DNA of 56,464 nucleotides. Origin: Clostridia bacterium (lineage in GTDB: Bacteria > Bacillota > Clostridia > Christensenellales > Aristaeellaceae). How positions within the stretch are numbered: the stretch's first letter is position 1; every line of letters starts with the position of its first letter. Under the pieces are notes generated by a model, which ran no database searches, was not told the DNA's origin, and saw only the letters and a program-made list of their open reading frames with translations. The stretch lies in the NCBI GenBank assembly GCA_017541205.1, contig JAFXZO010000077.1, forward strand, positions 1-56,464. The letters run 5' to 3'. The translations under genes were made by a program, and so were the position numbers. Of this stretch, positions 24,288 through 33,835 are shown in pieces.

Positions 24288-26327
24288 TTATATCCCGGAC
24301 ACGGCGTATATAACGATGGCATCGTTTCCCGCGCTTTCATAGATTTTCTGGAAATTGGCGTCCAAGGCCTGGGTATTGACCGTATAATCGCTGCGTTCGT
24401 AGCTGGAAACAAAGATATATTTCACGCCGTATTTTGTCAGCACGCCGATATTGCCGACCGGATCCGCGTAAAAGGCACGGATATCCTGTTTGCGGCTTTC
24501 GGTGTCATAGCCGTGCATGTAGAGATAGATATCAGTTCCGCATACGATCCGGCGCCCCGCCAGGCTGCAAATCAGATTGATATGCTCGGTGCCGGTGAGG
24601 AAGGTCGCGTGCGGCTCGGTGTTCTCTTCCACAAATTCCGCGGCGGCCACAGCCTCCTTGGAAAACATCTGATAATCGCTTTTGCATTCCCGGGCGATCG
24701 ATAGGGCTCCGGAGGAAAAGAACACGATCAGCGAAAGCGCCGCGACCACGGGACGCGCGCGCAGGCCCTTCATGCGGTCCAGCAGTTCAAAGCCGTAATC
24801 CGCCGCCAGCACGGCGCACAGCATATACCAGATATAGAACAGCTTGTTATTGTCATATTCGTTGGGCTGGAACTGGATCAATTCCGCCGCCAGGAAAATG
24901 ACGAACGCGCCGGCGGCCAGAAAGCGCCGCTTTTCGTTTTTTTCGAGCAGGGAAAGCAGGATCAGGATAAACGGGACGCCGATGTTTTTGATATAGAACC
25001 ACAGGTATCCATCCCGCAATCCGCCGCCCGTATTGTTGACCCAGTTGAAGTGGAAGGTCAGGAAATGCTCGTTGCCGACGGTCTGCCCAAAGGTCCAGAT
25101 GAAAAGCTGCGGCAGGGCCACGGCGGCGGCGATCGCACCGTAAACCAGCCAGAACAGGAAAGCTTTTTTCATTTCGTGACGGCAATGGACCAGATCGTAG
25201 ATCATAAAGCCCAGGCTCGCCAGCGCAAGCGCCAGGAAGCAATGCGTGTTCACCATCGGCAGCATGCCCGCCCATACGCCCAGCAGCAGCATCTGCCGCC
25301 AGGTCAGCTCGCGCTTATGCCATACGGCGGTCGGCCCGCCCTCATCATTCATGAATTCCACGCCCCATGGCGTCGGCGGCTGAAGGGTATCATAGAGCAG
25401 ATAGAGGCACGGGAGCACCTGACACCAGCCGGCCAGCGTGGTGCGCTGCGGCACCATCATATCCACGATCACGTTGCTCCAGCGCAGGTTATAGGTGCCG
25501 AACTCCGCATGATTGGTGGGGGTCTGATACCAGCCGCTGAGCACGGCCTCAATGCGTTCCCACAGCCCCTTCACACTTTGCAGCTCGTTGTTCCCATAGG
25601 AGCCGAGCACCTCTCCCTGCATATCCACCAGGTACATGAAGCCCAGGCCTCCGTTGACAAAAAACAGGAAAACGGCAAGTATCGCCGCGCGCTTGCTTGC
25701 CGCCATCCGGTCAGCCAGGATGGCGTAGCCCGTAAACGTGAGCGCCGTCATCAGGATGCCCGGCACCAGCACAGCCGCGCGAAGCGGCAGGCCAAGCAGC
25801 ATAAAGCTGGTGGATAACGTATCGGCCAGGAACGGATAAGCCAGCCGATAGCCGGGCAGGATGCTGTAATCCGCGGGGAACGAGGCGTTGCGCATGCCGG
25901 TAATGATGGATAAATGCAGCGGCAAATCGCCATAGGTGGATTGGCCGACATGCAAAGAGCCGTTGGAAACCGGCATGATGATATGCGTCCATTGCAGGTA
26001 CGCGCCTATCAGCGTGAGCGGCAGCACGGTAAAAGCGAGGGTTTTGAGCAGCCGGGTATCCTGCTCCGTCCAGGGCGCCCAGGATGCTTTGTCGCGCAGG
26101 ACATAGGCCAGGACCGACAGCAGGATCAATACGCCCATGGCCAGCGCGTGCGCCCCGATCGAAAATTTTAGAATGAACGCGGCGATGGCCGGCAGCCACA
26201 TCATGAGAACCAGTCCAAGGCACAGCCCGAGCCAGATCCGCACCAATAGAGACTTCCGCGGAAACAGGCAGAACAGGATCAATGTGCCGCAGTAACCGAA
26301 CAGGATCAAATACAGTATGCCAAGCAT
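24288..26327 (-). CDS. Large polytopic membrane protein, GT-C glycosyltransferase-like
   Basis: 679 residues. I chose the ATG at 26327, preceded by GGACGGAGG; further upstream in-frame codons pass through the promoter. About 14 membrane helices are followed by a soluble C-terminal region of about 130 residues (EENTEPHATFLTGTEHINLI ... YIFVSSYERSDY). The first long outer loop carries an acidic motif, STYGDLPLHLSI, as GT-C enzymes do for a polyprenyl-phosphate sugar donor. The C-terminal region resembles those of dolichyl-phosphate-mannose-type enzymes. With GtrA downstream it may move sugars onto wall or lipid glycans. The acceptor is unknown. Confidence 0.75.
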   Translation of the reverse strand: MLGILYLILFGYCGTLILFCLFPRKSLLVRIWLGLCLGLVLMMWLPAIAAFILKFSIGAHALAMGVLILLSVLAYVLRDKASWAPWTEQDTRLLKTLAFTVLPLTLIGAYLQWTHIIMPVSNGSLHVGQSTYGDLPLHLSIITGMRNASFPADYSILPGYRLAYPFLADTLSTSFMLLGLPLRAAVLVPGILMTALTFTGYAILADRMAASKRAAILAVFLFFVNGGLGFMYLVDMQGEVLGSYGNNELQSVKGLWERIEAVLSGWYQTPTNHAEFGTYNLRWSNVIVDMMVPQRTTLAGWCQVLPCLYLLYDTLQPPTPWGVEFMNDEGGPTAVWHKRELTWRQMLLLGVWAGMLPMVNTHCFLALALASLGFMIYDLVHCRHEMKKAFLFWLVYGAIAAAVALPQLFIWTFGQTVGNEHFLTFHFNWVNNTGGGLRDGYLWFYIKNIGVPFILILLSLLEKNEKRRFLAAGAFVIFLAAELIQFQPNEYDNNKLFYIWYMLCAVLAADYGFELLDRMKGLRARPVVAALSLIVFFSSGALSIARECKSDYQMFSKEAVAAAEFVEENTEPHATFLTGTEHINLICSLAGRRIVCGTDIYLYMHGYDTESRKQDIRAFYADPVGNIGVLTKYGVKYIFVSSYERSDYTVNTQALDANFQKIYESAGNDAIVIYAVSGI

Positions 26328-26358
26328 GGCGTCCTCCGTCCTTTCATGATACAGGCCT

Positions 26359-26387
26359 ATTATACTTGATCTGAGGGAAAAAGGCAA
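26359..26387 (-). promoter_or_regulatory. Promoter of the GT-C-like / GtrA operon
   Basis: On the minus strand, TTGCCT (26382-26387), a 17-nt spacer and perfect TATAAT (26359-26364), 31 nt before the start codon. It lies just after the terminator of the polysaccharide operon. Confidence 0.8.
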
Positions 26388-26446
26388 TTCCCAAATAGGG
26401 AAACGAAGACGTCGGCCCATGCGCAGGGCGGTCTGTGCCGGGGAAA

Positions 26447-26483
26447 AGCAAAAAGACCGTCCCGGGAAAACGCGGGGACGGTC
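26447..26483 (-). terminator. Terminator of the polysaccharide operon
   Basis: On the minus strand GACCGTCCC pairs with GGGACGGTC (26455-26483), followed by TTTTTGC. It lies 115 nt after the flippase stop codon and ends the 12-gene transcript. Confidence 0.85.
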
Positions 26484-26536
26484 ACGGAAGAGGTGAAAGC
26501 CAAAAATCAACAGCTTGATCGGACCGTGAGAGCCGA

Positions 26537-26576
26537 ATCAGGCCCTAAGATTTACCGGCCATAGCATAGGCCTGAT
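26537..26576. repeat. Inverted repeat in the 3' untranslated region of the polysaccharide operon
   Basis: ATCAGGCC (26537-26544) and GGCCTGAT (26569-26576) form a perfect 8-bp stem around a 24-nt loop, between the flippase stop and the terminator. There is no T-run right after it, so it is not itself a classical terminator. It may stabilise the 3' end or be the remnant of a repeat. Confidence 0.4.
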
Positions 26577-26597
26577 GGACAGCTTCTTACAGCTGGA

Positions 26598-28148
26598 TTA
26601 TCCTTTTTTCCCAAGCCGTTTTCCGATCAGGATTCCTTTGATATGCGCTATGCTTTCCCGGAATATCGTATTCCTGCCATATATCGCGAAGAAAAGAATA
26701 TTGGGGATGAGGAAACTGATGCAGGCGTTGATGATCAGGGTAGGCCATACGCTCAGATGGATAAAAGAACACGCAAACCACGACCCAACGCAGGACAGAA
26801 GCGCGGTCGCGGCAAGGAGGCAGAAGATACGCACGTATTGCCACAGGTATTTACGGGGGAATACTTCCTGAAACAAGTTATGAAACAGCCATGGGATCTG
26901 CACCACCACAATGGAAATCACAGAGGAAAGCAGAACGCCGTACAGGCCCAGCCATTGTACGGTGGCCAAATTCAGGCCAAGGTTCACCACGGCCGCCGTC
27001 AGCGGGCGCCAGCGATCCTTCCGCCAAATCCCCGCCGCATCCTTAAACATATTGATCAGCTTGTTCACGCCCATAGAGTAGTAATAAATTGTAAAGCAGA
27101 TCACATAATGAAAAGAAAGCATGTTTTCCTCGCCCATCCACAGCAGCATGAAGGGCTGATACATACACAGCAGCATGGCGGTGGATACGCCCATCAGCCA
27201 GCAGAAAAGCATCGTGAGTCGGCTCAGGTCTTTATAGTTTTTTTCTTCGCTTTCCGTTACCAGGCTGTTTCCGATCCCGGCGATACAAGCGCCGATTATC
27301 ACCTCCAGGAAATTCCGAAGGGACATAATCACAAAATAGTAATTCTGATAGATTGCCAGAGCGGCCAGGCCCATAAACGCGGAAATAACCAGGGTGTCGG
27401 CATAATTGAAAACGACGCTGGACAGTTTCGAGGTAAACAAATCGCGGACCCGGCATACGATATCCACCACCTTTTCCCTGGGAAGGCTGCCCTGCGGTGA
27501 ATACTGCGGATACAGCTTCTTTACCCTTACGGCGGTCAGCACATTGATGGCGACCTGGGCGAGAAATTGAATAGCGAGGAAAACGTAATAATTTCTGAAA
27601 ATGATCAGCGATATGAATTTCAGCGTGTATTCGATCAGCTGGATGCAAAGGCTGACTTTGCTGATGATATCCATGCGCTGGTGCGCATCCAGCAAGGAGC
27701 GCTTATACGCGAACAGCCAGTAAGTAAGCACCGTGCTGCCAAGGTTCATGAAATAGAGGACGTACAGGTTCATATCGGGCGGAATCTCGCCGTTGATCAG
27801 GTTCCTTAAAAACGGCGTGATCGCAAGGCCTACCACGGCGATGAAAAGTCCGATGACTCGATAAAAGGTCCGGTACAGCTTTAGCAGCGCGCAGATGGAT
27901 TGCGTATCGTCATCCGCTATGGGCTTGTACATGCTGAATACCATAGCGCTGCCGACGCCCAGCTCCGCCAGGTTCAGGAAAGAAAGAACGGATTTGAAAA
28001 GGCCGTTCAGCCCCAGATACTGCACGCCAAGATAATGCAGCATGACCGTCCGCATGATAAAGGGGAGCACGATGTTGAACATTTTCAGCATGCCGTCAAA
28101 CAGTATATTGCGAGCGGCATTTTTCGTTCGTTCTATTTTCACAAGCAC
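26598..28148 (-). CDS. Wzx-like polysaccharide flippase (MATE/MVF superfamily)
   Basis: 516 residues and about 12-14 membrane helices, the normal size for Wzx or PST-type exporters. The N-terminal IVLPFIMRTVMLHYLGVQYL and LNLAELGVGSAMVFSMYKP segments are typical of the oligosaccharide flippases of Gram-positive capsule clusters. It should move undecaprenyl-diphosphate-linked repeat units across the membrane for the Wzy-like polymerase encoded upstream. The start is a GTG at 28148 after AGGAAAG; a second GTG two codons later is also possible. It is the last gene of the operon. Confidence 0.92.
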   Translation of the reverse strand: MLVKIERTKNAARNILFDGMLKMFNIVLPFIMRTVMLHYLGVQYLGLNGLFKSVLSFLNLAELGVGSAMVFSMYKPIADDDTQSICALLKLYRTFYRVIGLFIAVVGLAITPFLRNLINGEIPPDMNLYVLYFMNLGSTVLTYWLFAYKRSLLDAHQRMDIISKVSLCIQLIEYTLKFISLIIFRNYYVFLAIQFLAQVAINVLTAVRVKKLYPQYSPQGSLPREKVVDIVCRVRDLFTSKLSSVVFNYADTLVISAFMGLAALAIYQNYYFVIMSLRNFLEVIIGACIAGIGNSLVTESEEKNYKDLSRLTMLFCWLMGVSTAMLLCMYQPFMLLWMGEENMLSFHYVICFTIYYYSMGVNKLINMFKDAAGIWRKDRWRPLTAAVVNLGLNLATVQWLGLYGVLLSSVISIVVVQIPWLFHNLFQEVFPRKYLWQYVRIFCLLAATALLSCVGSWFACSFIHLSVWPTLIINACISFLIPNILFFAIYGRNTIFRESIAHIKGILIGKRLGKKG

Positions 28149-28198
28149 CCGCTTCTTTCCTAAGAATCTCTATGGCTCGTCAACGAATGGGATATCCG

Positions 28199-29053
28199 TT
28201 ACGAAAAATCTTTTTCCCCTAAATGGTAATATTCGCACAGATCGCGGAATATCTTATCGTTTTTTCCGTCCGCTACATTCTGGTTGGAGAGTTCATCCTG
28301 CTGATGCAGATTGATCGTAGTCGGCATAATCATTGAATTCTTTGCCCAAACGACTTTTTTACCGCTCAATACAGCCATGATTTTTATCCATAGGTCATCC
28401 GCGGTTTTTGCTTTTTCCATAAACACTTCATGATGGAAAGCTTCCTCTTTCAGGCACCCGGGCGGGAACAGCGCCCCCGCTCCCGTGGTGGCGATCAGGC
28501 CGTGCGACGCTTCTTTCGCTTTCACATCGCCCGGCCAGCTGATATAAGGCATGGGCTTCCCCTGCGGATCCCATGTGATCCTGTGCACGCGCCTTGCGCT
28601 GATGTAATCAGGATTTGCCAAATAGGATTGGTATAACGACTCGAGCCAATCCGAAGGATAGATCAAATCATCATCAGCGGTCACGATGATGGCTTTGGGA
28701 AAAGAACGCATGGCGTAATAGTATTTTTTGTGAGAATAAAAATTGTTTTCCGGGTCTTTTTGGATCTCCACCCCATAGGAAGAATATTTGCTTTCCAGTT
28801 TTTCCATATCTTCCCTGCCCGTATCGCTGCCAAGCCACAGGATGATCCTGTCCGCCTTCATTTTCTGATTGACAAGCGATTTGATACACAGGTCGAGCTC
28901 CGGAAAACGCTTGGGATAGCTGGTTAGAGAAATGATGATTTCCGGGGCCCTCTTTTGCTTTGTTGCGCCCTGCTGCCATTCCTGCTTTTTCACCCGTATT
29001 CTTAGCAGCTCATGCTTGATCTTCATATATACGCGAGAAAAAAAACGTTTCAT
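28199..29053 (-). CDS. Glycosyltransferase, GT-A fold
   Basis: 284 residues. I chose the ATG at 29053, which has GGGGGAG 9 nt upstream and gives MKRFFSRVY. The GT-A-like core begins at about residue 38 (EIIISLTSYPKRFPEL). VTADDDLIYPSDW holds the DxD-type metal and nucleotide-sugar site. The family is familiar from capsule clusters, but donor and acceptor cannot be read from sequence. It is separated by 119 nt from the preceding GT2 gene, the longest gap inside the operon. Confidence 0.82.
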   Translation of the reverse strand: MKRFFSRVYMKIKHELLRIRVKKQEWQQGATKQKRAPEIIISLTSYPKRFPELDLCIKSLVNQKMKADRIILWLGSDTGREDMEKLESKYSSYGVEIQKDPENNFYSHKKYYYAMRSFPKAIIVTADDDLIYPSDWLESLYQSYLANPDYISARRVHRITWDPQGKPMPYISWPGDVKAKEASHGLIATTGAGALFPPGCLKEEAFHHEVFMEKAKTADDLWIKIMAVLSGKKVVWAKNSMIMPTTINLHQQDELSNQNVADGKNDKIFRDLCEYYHLGEKDFS

Positions 29054-29172
29054 CTTCTTGTTCTCCCCCTGATGCATGCCGGCAATCCTTGGCTGCCCGG
29101 CACGCGTTTTTCAAAGGCTTTGATCGAACTTGGATTCGCCGTATCCGGAAAAGCTGCGCGCGCTCGCCGCGC

Positions 29173-30150
29173 TCATTCCTGACCTGATGCTTTTCTTATG
29201 ATGCGAAGCAAAACGTAATAAGCTCTTGGACTGACGAGCGCGACGCGCGCCATAAAATTATAACGCCAGGAATGGATGGTATTTGGAAAGAAATCCTTCT
29301 TATATTTTTTTAGATTCGCTTTCAGCATGTTCAGCAATTCGGGGCGATTGGTTTTATTCCAATAATAAGGGTAAATGTATTTGAGGCTTCGTTCAAACAT
29401 TTGCCCGTTTTCAGCCCGTACCAACTCGGGCCAGGGGGTCTCCTTTGCCAGCGCGGCGATTTTTTCATACGCGGTAAACGCGCTCAGGTTCCTCTCCGTA
29501 ATGGGAGAAGTGAAAGAGGATGTGCCGGAAGAAATATTATAATGATATAAAGGCGTCGGATCGCATACGATACGGCCGCAGCGCTGAAAATAGCGGAAAC
29601 AAAAATGCAGATCCTGGAGGCTTCGCAATTCTTCATCGAACCGCAGGCCGGCTTCCTGAATAATCTTCATTGAGAACAGCTTATTCCAGGCATAGCCTGA
29701 AAAATCGGAAGGAAGCACCAGCCGGTCCAGCGCCGTTTTGGTATCGAGAACTGCTCTGGGCGGAAGCTTGAATACGCTTTCTTCTTTTGCATTATAACGA
29801 TAAAACCCGCAGATGCTCAGGTCGGCATGCTCTTTTTCCATTTCCGTAATCAAGTGCTCCAAATAGTTCTGCTCCACCCAGTCATCGGGATCGGGAAAGA
29901 TGATATACTCGCCTTTCGCATGATCGATTCCGCAATTGCGGGCGGATGAAAGGCCTCCATTCGCTTTATGAACGACATGAACGTTTTCGGATCTGTCCGC
30001 TTCTTGATCGCACGCCTCTGCGCTTCCATCTGTTGAGCCGTCGTCCACCAGGATGATTTCATAATCCTGATAGGTTTGATTCAGCAATGATTCCATGCAT
30101 TCGGAAAGATATTTCCGCATATTATAGACGGGGACAACGACGGAAATCAT
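29173..30150 (-). CDS. Family 2 glycosyltransferase
   Basis: 325 residues. The ATG at 30150 is preceded by AAAGGAGG, and the protein then opens exactly at the family start MISVVVPVYNMRKYLSECME. ILVDDGSTDGSAE and the DxD motif in FPDPDDW are classic for inverting GT2 enzymes. It should add one sugar to the lipid-linked repeat unit at the inner face of the membrane. Confidence 0.93.
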   Translation of the reverse strand: MISVVVPVYNMRKYLSECMESLLNQTYQDYEIILVDDGSTDGSAEACDQEADRSENVHVVHKANGGLSSARNCGIDHAKGEYIIFPDPDDWVEQNYLEHLITEMEKEHADLSICGFYRYNAKEESVFKLPPRAVLDTKTALDRLVLPSDFSGYAWNKLFSMKIIQEAGLRFDEELRSLQDLHFCFRYFQRCGRIVCDPTPLYHYNISSGTSSFTSPITERNLSAFTAYEKIAALAKETPWPELVRAENGQMFERSLKYIYPYYWNKTNRPELLNMLKANLKKYKKDFFPNTIHSWRYNFMARVALVSPRAYYVLLRIIRKASGQE

Positions 30151-30185
30151 TTTTATATCCTCCTTTACGGCCGGCATATTTCAGA

Positions 30186-31343
30186 TTATTGATCGGCTTT
30201 CCTGAGGCGCCGGTTATAGAGTTCAACAAAGCGGGGGGCCAATGCGTCCCAGGTGTAGTGCTGTGCGACCGATTCTGACGCCCGGCTGGCAACCCTGGCC
30301 GTGAGAAGTGGATCCTGCAGGATCGAACAGATTTTCTCCGCCCATTGGTTCTCGTCCATCTCATTGAGGATAAAGCCGTTTTGGCCGTCCTGGATCAGGG
30401 TGCTCGAACCGCCGTTAAAGGTGGTCAGAACCGGCATGCCAAAATACATCGCTTCCAGCAGCACCATGCCAAATATTTCATACCGCGTCGGCAGCAGGAA
30501 CAAGTCGCAGCACTGGTAAATCTCCTTAACATATTTTTGATCCAGCTGCGGATGATAGATGATTTTATCCTGCAATTGCAAAGCGGCGGCCTTTTCCCGA
30601 CAAGCCGCGGTATAGTCGTCGTCGCCTTTCCCGATCAGAATCAAGCGGATATTATTGTCCCTTTCCAAAGCCTTCCGATACACATCGAGCAGGAAAAGGA
30701 TATTCCGCCGCGGTTCAAGCCGGCCAATATAAAGCAGATATTTGAACGATTGCTTTTTTGCTTTTACTTCCCGGATGAAAGAAGGAGGCTCCTGATCGTT
30801 CGTACGCGTAAGATTGTCAAGATCGATCCCAACGCCCAGCGTGGTTACGTTTGGGATGCGCTTTTCCTGGAGATAGCGGGTCGCCAGCGTGCTCTTGGTC
30901 CCCACCAGCATTTTGGACGGGTGTGAAAAAGGCAAAAGCAGCCGATCCATCACAAAAGCTCTCAGATTGTCTTTTTTATTATAGGGCGAATAATACGGGC
31001 CCTGATAGTTGACAGTTTTTTCCTGGTGTCTGGCATTCAGCCATACGGAATTAAACCCGACATAATCGGTGACCTGGATGATATCGTAATCGGCGATATA
31101 CGATTTCAACGATGGATAAATGGCTTCGTATAAAAAGTTATAGCCATGCATCCAAAGGATCGTGATCGTCCTGTCGCCGTCAAACACGATCGTTTCGCGT
31201 CGGTCCTTTTTCTCATCCGTATAATAGGCAACGTCACATTGATGGCCAAGCCGCGTCAGCGCTTTCGCAAGTCCGACCTCCTGCAGATTATAGGTATTCA
31301 ACCGCAGTACATTGGCCATCGTACGCAGAATCAGAATTTTCAT
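30186..31343 (-). CDS. Family 4 glycosyltransferase
   Basis: 385 residues with a GT-B fold. The C-terminal half has LLYIGRLEPRRNILFLLD (about residues 207-224), the retaining GT4 core FLLPTRYEIFGMVLLEAM with the EX7E-like acidic pair, and GMPVLTTFNGG. The N-terminal half binds the acceptor. GGAG precedes the ATG. It is part of the polysaccharide operon, 36 nt after the radical SAM gene. Confidence 0.92.
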   Translation of the reverse strand: MKILILRTMANVLRLNTYNLQEVGLAKALTRLGHQCDVAYYTDEKKDRRETIVFDGDRTITILWMHGYNFLYEAIYPSLKSYIADYDIIQVTDYVGFNSVWLNARHQEKTVNYQGPYYSPYNKKDNLRAFVMDRLLLPFSHPSKMLVGTKSTLATRYLQEKRIPNVTTLGVGIDLDNLTRTNDQEPPSFIREVKAKKQSFKYLLYIGRLEPRRNILFLLDVYRKALERDNNIRLILIGKGDDDYTAACREKAAALQLQDKIIYHPQLDQKYVKEIYQCCDLFLLPTRYEIFGMVLLEAMYFGMPVLTTFNGGSSTLIQDGQNGFILNEMDENQWAEKICSILQDPLLTARVASRASESVAQHYTWDALAPRFVELYNRRLRKADQ

Positions 31344-31379
31344 TTCTACCTACTCCTGTCGCTCCTTGCGAAATCGGTT

Positions 31380-32495
31380 TTACATGCCTATGGTCGATGT
31401 ATCCCTTCCGTCCTTCGCCTCCGTATGCATATCGCAGGTCGAGCACTGATCGCACATTTCCTTGGTCAGCTTCCCGTCCCGATAATCCCGGCAGCACTTC
31501 AATTCGTACATGGAGTATTTCTTTTTCTTCCAGAATTTCAGCTTATGGGAAGCAACCCAGAGCGCGGGCTTCATGATATATTTATGCATGGCCGGAGAAA
31601 CCGAGCCGATCATCCAGCAGTTCCGGTCGCAGTGGCGCACGAATTCCCGTACCTGTTCCGCCTGCCTGGAATTCCAGAGCTCATCCCAGCTCTGCGTATT
31701 CAGGTTGCCCATGACCTCCTTATCCTTGGTGCCGTTGCAAGGCATCACGTCGCCATACGGGTCGATAAAGAAGGTATCGAAGGCCATATCGCAGGGCAGC
31801 AGCCGTTTTTGCCCGTAGATATAGTTGATCAGGCCATGGTTGAAATAGGCGCGGAACCATTTCTTGGGGCTCTTGGCATTCAGCAGCTCGTTGACCAGAT
31901 CCTCAAAGTTCTTCGCCACCATCGGACGGTCATGGATCACGTTTTTGTTTTCGACGAAATAGAAGCTGTTATGGAGCGAAGCGGTGGCGAATTCCATGCC
32001 CAGCTCGTCCGAAAGCCGATAGAGGGGCACCAGGTCAGGCGCGTTCCGGTCCTGCACGGTCATGCCGAAGCCGACGTCCTTCATGCCCCTCGCCCGCAGC
32101 TGCTTGAGGGTTTCGTAGCCGCGCTTGTAGCCGTCCGGCAGGCCCCGGATCTCATTATTGGTTTTTTCCAGCCCCTCGATGGAAATGCGGATGCCAATAT
32201 TGGGAAATTTTTCGGTCAGCTTCAGGATGCGGTCGGTGAAAAAGCCGTTGGTGCTGATGACGATTCGCTCCGACAGCTTGCTGAGCACCTCTACGATGTC
32301 CTCCAGATCTTCACGGATGAAGGGCTCCCCGCCGGTGATGTTGGTGAAATACATGGGCGGGAGCTTTTTGATCGTCTCGATGCTGAGCTCTTCTTCCGGC
32401 CTCGAAGGCGCTTTATAGCGGTTGCACATCGTGCAATGCGCGTTGCAGCGGTAAGTCACGATCACCGTGCCGTTCAGTTTCTTCTGATTGCTCAT
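31380..32495 (-). CDS. Radical SAM / SPASM-domain protein in the polysaccharide operon
   Basis: 371 residues. The radical SAM cluster motif CxxxCxxC is seen in VTYRCNAHCTMCNRYK (about residues 14-29), followed by the SAM-binding NITGGEPFIRED. A SPASM-type C-terminal region begins at CDMAFDTFFIDPYGDVMPC (about 242-260) and continues with CDRNC, a CC pair and CDQCSTC, giving enough cysteines for auxiliary clusters. SPASM enzymes mature peptides or modify small molecules, and some sit in surface-polysaccharide loci. No precursor peptide gene is evident next to it. Modification of a sugar or of a lipid-linked intermediate is possible. GGGGATATAC precedes the ATG. Confidence 0.88.
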   Translation of the reverse strand: MSNQKKLNGTVIVTYRCNAHCTMCNRYKAPSRPEEELSIETIKKLPPMYFTNITGGEPFIREDLEDIVEVLSKLSERIVISTNGFFTDRILKLTEKFPNIGIRISIEGLEKTNNEIRGLPDGYKRGYETLKQLRARGMKDVGFGMTVQDRNAPDLVPLYRLSDELGMEFATASLHNSFYFVENKNVIHDRPMVAKNFEDLVNELLNAKSPKKWFRAYFNHGLINYIYGQKRLLPCDMAFDTFFIDPYGDVMPCNGTKDKEVMGNLNTQSWDELWNSRQAEQVREFVRHCDRNCWMIGSVSPAMHKYIMKPALWVASHKLKFWKKKKYSMYELKCCRDYRDGKLTKEMCDQCSTCDMHTEAKDGRDTSTIGM

Positions 32496-32525
32496 CGTAT
32501 ATCCCCGCTTTCTCGTTTGATCGTA

Positions 32526-33758
32526 TTATGGCTGATAAATTTGCATCAGTTTTTGCGCATAGTCCGCAACCGAATCAAAAACAATGGATTTACTGTTTTC
32601 GCGATACTGGTTCAAACGCGATTCATCTTCCCAAAGCGATTGGATTTTCGCTTTCAGATTCTCGGCGTCTCCGCTCTGGAAGAGCTCGCCGGTTTTCCCA
32701 TCATCAATGAGTTCGGGGATACCCCCGATCTTCGCGCCAAGAACCGGCGTGCCCAGCGTCAGGCTCTCGATGGCGGCATACGGGCAATTATCGAATACTT
32801 CGGATGGAACGATGCTGAACGCAGCATTCCGGATCACGCCATTGAGCAGGCTGCCAGACAGGAAGCCCACGTTTACAACGTTTTTAATTTGATCCACTTG
32901 CTCCTGCAACGGTCCGCTTCCGGCAAAAACGAAGGGGATTACCGGCAGCGCTTCCACCGCTTTCATCAGTGTTCCGATCCCTTTTTCCGCTGAAAACCGG
33001 CCAAAGTAGAGCGCGTATCGGTCCGGAAGGTGAGGAAGCGAGGATATGTCCGCGTCCGCCGACCGGTTAGTGCCGGTGAAATTTCGCAAAAACACGGTTT
33101 TTGCCGCAAGGATAGGGCTGGTATCCAGCTTGGCCTTCATAAATTGGGAAGGACAGATCACTGCATCGAGGCAGCGATAAATGCCGCGAGCGTTCCAATA
33201 GTACGCCTCGCAGAATCCAATCACGCTCCTTACCGTGGAGGAATGGATGCATTTCCCTTTTGCACAGTTGACGAACCGGCCCTTTCCCCCGCCGATGCAC
33301 TTTTCGCAGATATGCTTTTCAATTGGATTAAACAACTGATGATTCGGGCAGATCAATTGGAAATCATGGGCCGTATATACGATCCGACAGTTTTGGCCAG
33401 ACGCCTTCTTCCATTGCATGATTTCGACGATGACCGAGGGGGTAAGCTGGTAATTGAAGTTGTTCAGGTGGACAACCTCTGGCCGAAAATCGTCCAGGAC
33501 AAGGCGAAGCTTTTTTCTTGATTCCGTGGAATAGATGGTCTTGAGCGCATAGCCGATTTTGGCCAGGCCCTTGCTGGTATGAAAATCCATCGTGGAGGTA
33601 TATGCGTTTACCTTGTTTCCAACGCATCGATCCGGATGCTCCATCCCAAAATACTGAACGCTGTGCCCATGCTGCTCCAGGTATTCTCCCAGCTGGAACA
33701 TATAGGTTTCCGAACCGCCGTTCGGGTACAGAAATTTGTTGACCATCAGTATTCTCAT
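32526..33758 (-). CDS. Family 4 glycosyltransferase with cysteine-rich N-terminal insertion
   Basis: 410 residues. The ATG at 33758, with GGAGG upstream, gives MRILMVNKFLYPNGGSETYM, the usual GT4 opening. An insertion at about 125-170 carries paired cysteines (CPNH, CEKCIGG, NCAKGKC), probably a structural metal site known in some GT4 enzymes. The C-terminal core has YALYFGRFSAEKGIGTLM and SEVFDNCPYAAIESLTLG. It transfers an unknown sugar in repeat-unit assembly. Confidence 0.92.
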   Translation of the reverse strand: MRILMVNKFLYPNGGSETYMFQLGEYLEQHGHSVQYFGMEHPDRCVGNKVNAYTSTMDFHTSKGLAKIGYALKTIYSTESRKKLRLVLDDFRPEVVHLNNFNYQLTPSVIVEIMQWKKASGQNCRIVYTAHDFQLICPNHQLFNPIEKHICEKCIGGGKGRFVNCAKGKCIHSSTVRSVIGFCEAYYWNARGIYRCLDAVICPSQFMKAKLDTSPILAAKTVFLRNFTGTNRSADADISSLPHLPDRYALYFGRFSAEKGIGTLMKAVEALPVIPFVFAGSGPLQEQVDQIKNVVNVGFLSGSLLNGVIRNAAFSIVPSEVFDNCPYAAIESLTLGTPVLGAKIGGIPELIDDGKTGELFQSGDAENLKAKIQSLWEDESRLNQYRENSKSIVFDSVADYAQKLMQIYQP

Positions 33759-33835
33759 TCGTCTGCCTCCCGATTCCTTGACGGGCAAATGCGCGCTCAT
33801 CAGCGTGAGCTGAGCTTCGTCTTTCCGTCAGGTTT

